Part shown: positions 6,043 to 11,204 of the stretch, one piece after another
Position numbering within the stretch: position 1 is the first letter of the stretch
How the letters are laid out: every line of letters begins with the position of its first letter
Assembly: GCA_030950835.1 (NCBI GenBank)
Contig: JAUZQU010000082.1
Span: 1 to 11,204, forward strand
Origin: Mariprofundaceae bacterium
GTDB taxonomy: Bacteria; Pseudomonadota; Zetaproteobacteria; Mariprofundales; Mariprofundaceae
Direction: 5' to 3'
DNA: 11,204 nt
Notes under the pieces: generated by a model
What the model saw: the letters and a program-made list of their open reading frames with translations, nothing else
Database searches by the model: none
Told to the model about the DNA's origin: nothing
Position numbers and translations under genes: made by a program

Positions 6043-7116
6043 TCCGCTTCCCATTTAACTGACGATTTACGCATTACAGGTTTGCGCGAAATCAGCTCAC
6101 CGCTACAAGTTCATGCCGAACTTCCTATTTCAGAACAAGCTGCGAAAACGATTTTTGAAACACGCCAAGCCGTGCATCGTATTCTGCATGGTGAAGATGA
6201 CAGACTATTGGTGATTACAGGCCCTTGCTCGATTCATGATACCAAAGCCGCTTTGGAATACGCCGCTTTAGTGCAACAAACACGCGAACAATATGGCGAT
6301 GATTTGTTGATTATCATGCGTGTTTACTTTGAAAAACCGCGCACCACCGTAGGCTGGAAAGGTTTGATTAACGACCCCCATTTGGATAATTCATTTGCCA
6401 TCAATGATGGTATTCGTCAGGCGCGTGGTTTGTTGTTGGACATCAATAATCTTGGTGTACCTGCGGGTACGGAGTTTTTAGATTTGATTTCGCCGCAATA
6501 TGTGGCGGATTTGGTCAGCTGGGGTGCGATTGGGGCGCGAACTACCGAAAGCCAAGGACATAGAGAGCTGGCTTCAGGGCTTTCTTGCCCTGTTGGTTTC
6601 AAAAATAGTACCAATGGTGGCTTTACGATTGCTATTGATGCCATTGGAGCCGCTTCACACCCCCACCACTTTTTATCTTTAACCAAAGAAGGCAAGTCCG
6701 CAATTTTCTCTACCAGTGGTAATGAAGACTGCCACATGATTTTGCGTGGTGGTGACAAAGCGCCCAATTATGATGCGGCAAGTGTACAAGAGGCGACCGA
6801 TAAGCTGGATGCAGTAGGCATACAATCGGGTGTGATGATTGACTTTAGCCATGCCAACAGCTTGAAACAACACCACAGACAAATTGAAGTTGCCAAGGAT
6901 GTAGCCAATCAGATTGCTGCTGGTAATCAAGCAATCAAAGGTGTGATGATTGAAAGCCATTTGCATGAAGGTAGGCAAAACAACACGCCCAATGAACCAC
7001 TTGCTTATGGCGTGAGCATTACAGATGCTTGTATCCACTGGCAAGATACCCTGCCTGTGTTGGCATCGTTAAGCCAAGCAGTACAAACACGGCGTAAAAC
7101 AAACAACACAGCATGA
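6040..7116 (+). CDS. aroG: 3-deoxy-7-phosphoheptulonate synthase, class I (AroG/AroF type)
   Basis: 358 residues from GTG 6040. It condenses phosphoenolpyruvate and erythrose 4-phosphate to DAHP, the first step of the shikimate pathway to Phe, Tyr and Trp. Metal ligands of the family are present: Cys63 (in GPCSIHD), His271 (DFSHAN), Glu305 (ESHL) and Asp329 (TDAC). Substrate-binding Arg94 and Lys99 lie in RVYFEKPRTTVGWKG. The numbers are offset by two to three from E. coli AroG. At the position matching AroG Ser211, which helps discriminate Phe from Tyr as inhibitor, this protein has Ser213. That suggests Phe-type feedback, but does not prove it. The stop overlaps the uppP start by 4 nt (ATGA), so aroG, uppP and lgt form a likely operon. 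Confidence 0.95.
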   Translation: MSASHLTDDLRITGLREISSPLQVHAELPISEQAAKTIFETRQAVHRILHGEDDRLLVITGPCSIHDTKAALEYAALVQQTREQYGDDLLIIMRVYFEKPRTTVGWKGLINDPHLDNSFAINDGIRQARGLLLDINNLGVPAGTEFLDLISPQYVADLVSWGAIGARTTESQGHRELASGLSCPVGFKNSTNGGFTIAIDAIGAASHPHHFLSLTKEGKSAIFSTSGNEDCHMILRGGDKAPNYDAASVQEATDKLDAVGIQSGVMIDFSHANSLKQHHRQIEVAKDVANQIAAGNQAIKGVMIESHLHEGRQNNTPNEPLAYGVSITDACIHWQDTLPVLASLSQAVQTRRKTNNTA

Positions 7117-7931
7117 GCGAATCCATGGATGCCATCCAAGCTTTAGTCTTGGCATTGATTCAAGGGCTGACTGAGTTTCTGCCTGTATCTTCGTCTGGAC
7201 ATTTAGCCATGGTGCCCTTGGTATCGGCTTGGCCTGACCAAGGTTTGGCATTTGATTGTGTCGTCCATTTAGGCACCTTATCGGCTGTGGTTTATTACTT
7301 TCGCAGCGATTTAGCCAAGATGATATGGGGCTTGGGGCAAACGATTCAACAACGCTCATGGTCAGCCAATCGTGATGGACAAATGGCATGGATGATTGGT
7401 TTTGCGACCATCCCTGTGGGTTTGGTAGGTTTAGCAGCCAAAGATTTCATCGAAACCGATTTAAGAAGCCTTGAAACCATTGCTTATGCTTCGATTATCT
7501 TTGGTCTCTTGTTGTTATGCGCCGATAAAATGGGCACACGTACACGCGATGATAGTGCGTGGGGCATCAAAGATGTGATGATAGTTGGCCTGGCGCAGGC
7601 GGTGGCTTTGATTCCAGGCACTTCGCGTTCAGGCATTACCATGACCGCAGCTTTATTTTTGGGTTACACCCGCGAAGCTGCAGCAAGGTTTTCTTTTTTA
7701 TTATCCATTCCCGTCATCTTTTTAGCAGGCGGACTTAAAATTAAAGATTGGATTGAAACACCCAATCAAGCTGCTGGTTTAACTGAATTGGTGATTGGTT
7801 TTGTAGTCTCTGCGCTGTCCGCTTATGTATGTATTCACTATTTCCTCAAGTTTTTAGAACGTGTAGGCATGGGTCCATTTGTTATTTATCGTGTGCTTTT
7901 GGGTGCTGTGCTGTTGTGGATGGTGTGGTAA
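7113..7931 (+). CDS. uppP: undecaprenyl-diphosphate phosphatase (UppP/BacA)
   Basis: 272 residues, an integral membrane protein of about eight segments. It removes a phosphate from undecaprenyl diphosphate to regenerate the C55 carrier for peptidoglycan and other polymers, and family members give some bacitracin tolerance. The first motif, GLTEFLPVSSSGH (18-30), contains Glu21, Ser27 and His30 at the same numbers as in E. coli. Position 17 is Gln rather than Glu, a common variant in the family. The second motif, PGTSRSG (168-174), contains the catalytic Arg172. ATG 7113 overlaps the aroG stop and has no Shine-Dalgarno, which points to coupled translation. Met5 (7125) is an alternative start. 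Confidence 0.95.
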   Translation: MSESMDAIQALVLALIQGLTEFLPVSSSGHLAMVPLVSAWPDQGLAFDCVVHLGTLSAVVYYFRSDLAKMIWGLGQTIQQRSWSANRDGQMAWMIGFATIPVGLVGLAAKDFIETDLRSLETIAYASIIFGLLLLCADKMGTRTRDDSAWGIKDVMIVGLAQAVALIPGTSRSGITMTAALFLGYTREAAARFSFLLSIPVIFLAGGLKIKDWIETPNQAAGLTELVIGFVVSALSAYVCIHYFLKFLERVGMGPFVIYRVLLGAVLLWMVW

Positions 7932-7934
7932 AAT

Positions 7935-8738
7935 ATGTTTGCGCCGCAGATTGACCCTATTGCCCTACAATTAGGTCCAATTGCCATTCATTGGTATGGT
8001 TTGATGTATATTTTTGCTTTTTTGACCACATGGAAGCTGGTGCAAGTGCAACTCAAGGCACAAAAGCTGTGGGGCAAAGTGATTTCCGCAGAATCGTATG
8101 AAAATCTATTTACATGGTTGATTTTGGGCGTGATTTTAGGTGGGCGTTTGGGTTATGTGCTGTTTTATAACCCCAGTTATTATGCGGCTCACCCCATTGA
8201 AGTATTCTATGTGTGGCAGGGTGGCATGTCGTTTCATGGTGGTTTATTAGGGCCCATACTCACGGGTTGGCTCTATTGTAAACGCGCTCAACTGCCCTTT
8301 TTAACACTACTGGATCAGTTTGCCATTGTTGCACCTTTGGGTTTGGCGTTTGGTCGGGCGGGCAATTTTATCAACGGTGAACTTTGGGGGCGTGTAGTCA
8401 GCAACCCTGAAAATACACCTTGGGCGATGATTTTCCCCCATGCAGGTTCCGCATTAAGGCATCCTAGCCAATTGTATGAAATGTTGCTTGAGGGTGTTTT
8501 GTTGTTTGCCTTATTGTGGCTCACTCGCCATCAAAACTGGGCAAAAGGCACGCGGATTTGTTTGTTCTTCATTGGTTATGCCTTAGCACGAATTTTCTGT
8601 GAGAATTTCAGGCAACCTGATGCGCATATTGGTTTCATTTTGGGTTCGCTGACTATGGGTATGCTGTTATCTGCGGTGATGTTGCTTGCTGGTGTGCTTG
8701 GTTTACTGTGGTTAAAAACAAACAAAATAAAACCTTAA
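7935..8738 (+). CDS. lgt: phosphatidylglycerol--prolipoprotein diacylglyceryl transferase
   Basis: 267 residues, a polytopic inner-membrane enzyme. It transfers diacylglycerol from phosphatidylglycerol to the lipobox cysteine of prolipoproteins, the first step of lipoprotein maturation. Family landmarks are HWYGLMY near the N-terminus, GGRLGY, FHGG with His101, the signature GRAGNFINGELWGR (140-153) with Arg141, Asn144 and Glu149, and HPSQLYE. Near the C-terminus, YALAR carries Tyr215 and Arg219, matching the essential Tyr235 and Arg239 of E. coli Lgt. The start is 3 nt after the uppP stop. Its own stop overlaps the stop of the convergent radC gene. Confidence 0.96.
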   Translation: MFAPQIDPIALQLGPIAIHWYGLMYIFAFLTTWKLVQVQLKAQKLWGKVISAESYENLFTWLILGVILGGRLGYVLFYNPSYYAAHPIEVFYVWQGGMSFHGGLLGPILTGWLYCKRAQLPFLTLLDQFAIVAPLGLAFGRAGNFINGELWGRVVSNPENTPWAMIFPHAGSALRHPSQLYEMLLEGVLLFALLWLTRHQNWAKGTRICLFFIGYALARIFCENFRQPDAHIGFILGSLTMGMLLSAVMLLAGVLGLLWLKTNKIKP

Positions 8739-9418
8739 CGCGGCCACCAACCTTGCTCTTGAAAGGATAACACTTCTTTACCTGCCAATAAAAAATGATC
8801 CAACAATTTGATGTCTAAAGTCGCACAAGCTTGGATAAGCTGCTTGGTTAAAGCAATGTCCTGTTCACTTGCCTTAGCTGTGCCTGCTGGATGATTATGA
8901 AAAACAATCATACCTTTGGCATCCAACGCTAAGGCGCGTTTAATCAGACTTCGCGGATAAACCACTGCCCTATCCACAGTGCCTTCAAATAAAATTTCAG
9001 AAGAAATACAACGGTTTTGTTGGTCCGTGAATAAAGCGCCAAAATATTCAATGTTTTGACCTTGCAACTTGAGCCGCAACCAGTTTTTGACCACTTCAGG
9101 TGAGTCTAGCTTGGGTTTTTCTGCCAATTCCGCTTCTAAATAACGTAGATGTGTGGCTTTCATCAATTTAAGAAACTGCGCCGACTCCAAACCCAAACCT
9201 GACACGGTTTGTAAGTCTTGTACTTGTGCATCCAGCACCCCTGCCAAGGTTCCAAACTCAAGCAGCAACCGCTTGGCAATAGGTTTGACATCTTGGCGTG
9301 GAATCACATACATCAATAATAATTCCAATACTTCATAAGCATGAAAAGCCGCCAAACCATGCCCAAAAAAGCGCTGCTTTAACCGCGCCCTATGCCCTTT
9401 TACACTTTCATCCACCAT
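8735..9418 (-). CDS. radC: RadC/JAB-domain protein (UPF0758)
   Basis: 227 residues, the usual length for the family. The N-terminal part has the conserved GHR.RLKQRF and EVLELLL features. A helix-hairpin-helix-like region (about 66-90) follows. The C-terminal JAB/MPN domain has an intact metal motif: His174, His176, Pro177, Ser184 and Asp187 (HNHP...S..D), plus LLDH (205-208). JAB domains elsewhere are zinc peptidases. RadC was once linked to DNA repair, but its real function is unsettled. The start ATG has no clear Shine-Dalgarno. The gene is convergent with lgt and divergent from the yebC-family gene 298 bp away. Confidence 0.93.
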   Translation of the reverse strand: MVDESVKGHRARLKQRFFGHGLAAFHAYEVLELLLMYVIPRQDVKPIAKRLLLEFGTLAGVLDAQVQDLQTVSGLGLESAQFLKLMKATHLRYLEAELAEKPKLDSPEVVKNWLRLKLQGQNIEYFGALFTDQQNRCISSEILFEGTVDRAVVYPRSLIKRALALDAKGMIVFHNHPAGTAKASEQDIALTKQLIQACATLDIKLLDHFLLAGKEVLSFQEQGWWPR

Positions 9419-9716
9419 AGCGCGACTTTACACACTCCCATCCATAAAAGAAGCCCCACCTTTGTTGGAATAGCAGTTCAAAAACTGGTGTGCGCCAAAA
9501 AAGCAGCGAAAAATACTCATATTTGAATGTTCATACGCATAACTTCACCCTCAAAAGGGTCATTATTGGAAGGTCATAAATACCTGCCAATTCGTGGTTA
9601 GTCCAAAGCTTCGCATCATCTGTAGATTCAGGTTAGTATTCGCCACGTTGGATAAGGCAATGCAGCTGTATGGCTGAATTTCTTGAGGTTTAAATATCGA
9701 ATGAAGGGTGTGAATC
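9419..9716. other. 298-bp divergent intergenic region between radC and the YebC-family gene
   Basis: No gene or RNA was recognised. Two short perfect hairpins share a 5-bp stem and a CAAA loop: CAGTT/AACTG at 9474-9487 and ACCCT/AGGGT at 9547-9560. A GAAGGG Shine-Dalgarno (9703-9708) serves the gene at 9717. Promoters for both flanking genes should lie here, but no hexamer pair is convincing by eye. Confidence 0.45.
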
Positions 9717-10436
9717 ATGGGCAGAGCTTACCAGAATAAAAAGCTGGATATGGCAAAAACGGCAGGTATGAAAACAAAAGTTTACTCCAAATATGGACGT
9801 GAAATTTATGTTTGTGCCAAAAGTGGCGGCACCGACCCTGATGGAAACCTATCTTTACGCCGTTTGATTGAAAACGCAAAAAAAGAGCAAGTACCTGCGC
9901 ATGTGATTAAAAATGCCTTAGACAAAGCCCTCGGTGGTGGTGGTGAAGATTTTACACCTTCACGTTATGAGGGTTTCGGACCTGCAGGTTGCATGGTTAT
10001 TGTCGATTGTTTGACCGATAATGCGAATCGTACCTTTGCCGATGTGCGTAAGTGTTTCACCAAAAATGCTTCCAAACTGGGTGGTCCTGGGGCTGTGGCG
10101 CATTTATTTGATCATCAGGCGGTATTTGTCTTTGAAGGCACCGATGATGAAGCTGTGTTGGAGCATTTGATGCTGGCAGATGTGGATGTCAGTGATATTG
10201 AATCCGAAGACGGTATGATTACGGTATTTGCTCCGAATACGGAGTATTTTAAAGTGCGTACTGCGTTGTTAGAGAAACAAGCTGATATAGAATTTGCCGT
10301 GGATGACATTTTATACGAGCCGCAAACTTTGGCGCAAGTGTCTGGTGAGGATGCAGAGATGCTGGATGCACTGTTGGATGCTTTGAATGACTGTGATGAT
10401 GTACAAAAAGTATATCATAATGCGGAAGTGGTGTAG
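9717..10436 (+). CDS. YebC/PmpR-family regulatory protein, YeeN type
   Basis: 239 residues. The family has three compact domains. Members have been described as DNA-binding transcription regulators and, more recently, as translation factors that relieve ribosome stalling, so the molecular role is not settled. Family marks are an N-terminal MGR, KYGREIY (25-31), YEGFGPAG (84-91), LTDNANRT (99-106) and the C-terminal DDVQKVYHN (227-235). The N-terminus (MGRAYQNKKLDMAKTAG) differs from the MAGHSKWANI of canonical YebC and matches the YeeN paralogue. The organism probably has a second, RuvC-linked YebC elsewhere. The ATG is supported by GAAGGG 8 nt upstream. The stop lies 10 nt from the end of the convergent DUF3047 gene. 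Confidence 0.9.
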   Translation: MGRAYQNKKLDMAKTAGMKTKVYSKYGREIYVCAKSGGTDPDGNLSLRRLIENAKKEQVPAHVIKNALDKALGGGGEDFTPSRYEGFGPAGCMVIVDCLTDNANRTFADVRKCFTKNASKLGGPGAVAHLFDHQAVFVFEGTDDEAVLEHLMLADVDVSDIESEDGMITVFAPNTEYFKVRTALLEKQADIEFAVDDILYEPQTLAQVSGEDAEMLDALLDALNDCDDVQKVYHNAEVV

Positions 10437-10446
10437 CGAGCCTGAT

Positions 10447-11103
10447 TTATGGTGCGCTAGAAAAATAAATGTCACCGTAAAAAGTGGTGGCTTGTTGACC
10501 GCTGTTATCACTGTCGGTCATGATAGCAATGGCATCAATATAACGCACATCTTTGCCCAGCAAACGACTCAAATCTTGGCGTACATTACGTTGGTAATAC
10601 AACCAAGTATCTGCTGTTGACTGACCAGACTCTACCGCAAACATGGTGGCATTGGCGGTAAAAGGGTTGTCCCAGACATCATCAACTTGATGGCTTGATG
10701 ACCATACATAGTTCAAAGCAAGCGTGTTCCAGAAGAACATACCACCATCTATCACCACATAAATGCGGGCCACAAAATCATCACCACTTTTATGATTTTC
10801 ATTGATACCTTGAAACACAGCATTACTTTTCCACGACCAGTGTAACCAAGGTGTTTTGGCTAAATCAATACGTTGCTCATAAAACAACCCTGAAGCCGCC
10901 GCCTGACTATTGGCTTGCATAACGGTTTGTTGTCGTTGTGAATCTGTGACCAAACGGTATGCGGTGTTGCCTGAAAATTCTTTTTCTGACCAGCCTTGGC
11001 TGCTCTGTTGAGAAAACTGACCTATATGCAATTTGCTACTTTCTGCGGCGTGAATCGGTGTAGCTAAGCTGATGCAAGCAATGAATAAAACGAGTGAACG
11101 CAT
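10447..11103 (-). CDS. DUF3047 exported protein of unknown function
   Basis: 218 residues. A Sec signal peptide covers about residues 1-19 (hydrophobic SLVLFIACISLAT, then PIHA), so the mature protein should be periplasmic. The DUF3047 hallmarks are all present: WLHWSWK (86-92), GDDFVARIYVV (107-117), NYVW (131-134), a Trp-Asp-Asn-Pro, ESG (158-160), RNV (172-174), MTDSDN (195-200) and YGDI (209-212). The acidic GDD, DSDN and YGDI motifs suggest a metal- or ligand-binding beta-sandwich, but no activity is known for the family. ATG 11101-11103 has a strong Shine-Dalgarno, AAGGGG (complement of 11112-11117), and a candidate promoter upstream. It appears to be transcribed alone. Confidence 0.9.
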   Translation of the reverse strand: MRSLVLFIACISLATPIHAAESSKLHIGQFSQQSSQGWSEKEFSGNTAYRLVTDSQRQQTVMQANSQAAASGLFYEQRIDLAKTPWLHWSWKSNAVFQGINENHKSGDDFVARIYVVIDGGMFFWNTLALNYVWSSSHQVDDVWDNPFTANATMFAVESGQSTADTWLYYQRNVRQDLSRLLGKDVRYIDAIAIMTDSDNSGQQATTFYGDIYFSSAP

Positions 11104-11120
11104 GTTTAAAACCCCTTAAA

Positions 11121-11149
11121 ATGGTATGTATTGCCCTATTGGTCGTCAA
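11121..11149 (-). promoter_or_regulatory. candidate sigma-70 promoter for the DUF3047 gene
   Basis: Read on the minus strand, TTGACG (complement of 11144-11149) is followed after 17 bp by TACCAT (complement of 11121-11126). The -35 box matches five of six consensus bases and the -10 box four of six, at the ideal spacing. The leader would be short, about 10 nt, with the AAGGGG Shine-Dalgarno right after it. Confidence 0.4.
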
Positions 11150-11204
11150 TTCGACAATATCTTTACAAGGCGGTTTCAAGTTCCAAGTGCAACACGCGCA
11201 AAAT

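Noticed and set aside
9660..9677. Five-codon reading frame upstream of the YebC-family gene
   Set aside because: It has no Shine-Dalgarno and its length is expected by chance.
10434..10459. TAGCG/CGCTA inverted repeat between the convergent YebC-family and DUF3047 genes as a shared terminator
   Set aside because: It has only a 5-bp stem with a 16-nt loop and no T-run after it on either strand.
11050..11103. Lipobox-like FIAC (residues 7-10) in the DUF3047 signal peptide
   Set aside because: The hydrophobic stretch before Cys10 would be too short and position -3 is Phe. A normal Sec peptide cut after Ala19 fits better.
11163..11204. Possible C-terminal end of another minus-strand gene at the right edge (13 codons ending in TAA)
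   Set aside because: It reads plausibly, but it is too short to recognise, and other frames across the edge are open as well. Sequence beyond the window would decide.

Overview
The window reads as chromosomal DNA from a Gram-negative bacterium, most likely a proteobacterium of moderate-to-low GC. The best guess is Gammaproteobacteria or the neighbouring Zetaproteobacteria; this is inferred from the protein families and was not tested by any search. The supporting families are an AroG-type class I DAHP synthase, Uup, an Lgt/UppP pair, a DeaD-like helicase with a DbpA-type RNA-binding domain, a YeeN-type YebC protein and a DUF3047 periplasmic protein. Codon use looks even across the window. There are no transposases, tRNAs, rRNAs, CRISPR arrays or phage genes, so most of it is ordinary core genome.

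Layout. (1) 72-1080: two related small secreted proteins in tandem. Each has a signal peptide, one CxxCH haem-binding motif, one D-x-D-x-D calcium-loop motif of the thrombospondin type 3 kind, and a C-terminal tail of Gly-Gly-Cys, hydrophobic segment and Arg-Arg-Lys. A strong intrinsic terminator sits between them. This is the most unusual part of the window. (2) 1081-1364: a regulatory gap with a perfect inverted repeat and a structured leader, then a DEAD-box RNA helicase (1365-3173) with an RGG-like tail. (3) 3284-5902: an EI24/CysZ-family membrane protein 3 nt ahead of the ABC-F ATPase Uup. (4) 6040-8738: a tight three-gene unit, aroG-uppP-lgt (4-nt overlap, then a 3-nt gap). aroG starts at a GTG chosen by a strong Shine-Dalgarno. 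(5) 8735-9418, minus strand: radC, whose stop codon overlaps the lgt stop within TTAA. (6) 9419-9716: a divergent intergenic region with two small hairpins. (7) 9717-10436: a YeeN-type YebC protein, facing a minus-strand DUF3047 gene (10447-11103) that has a recognisable promoter and Shine-Dalgarno.

How the genes fit together. The helicase, Uup and YebC-family proteins all act on RNA or the ribosome. AroG feeds aromatic amino acid synthesis. UppP recycles the C55 lipid carrier for the cell wall, and Lgt makes lipoproteins. The two cytochrome-like proteins appear to be exported haem and calcium proteins kept at the envelope or surface by a C-terminal sorting tail. The protease that would process such tails is not in this window. 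No gap between genes exceeds 300 bp.
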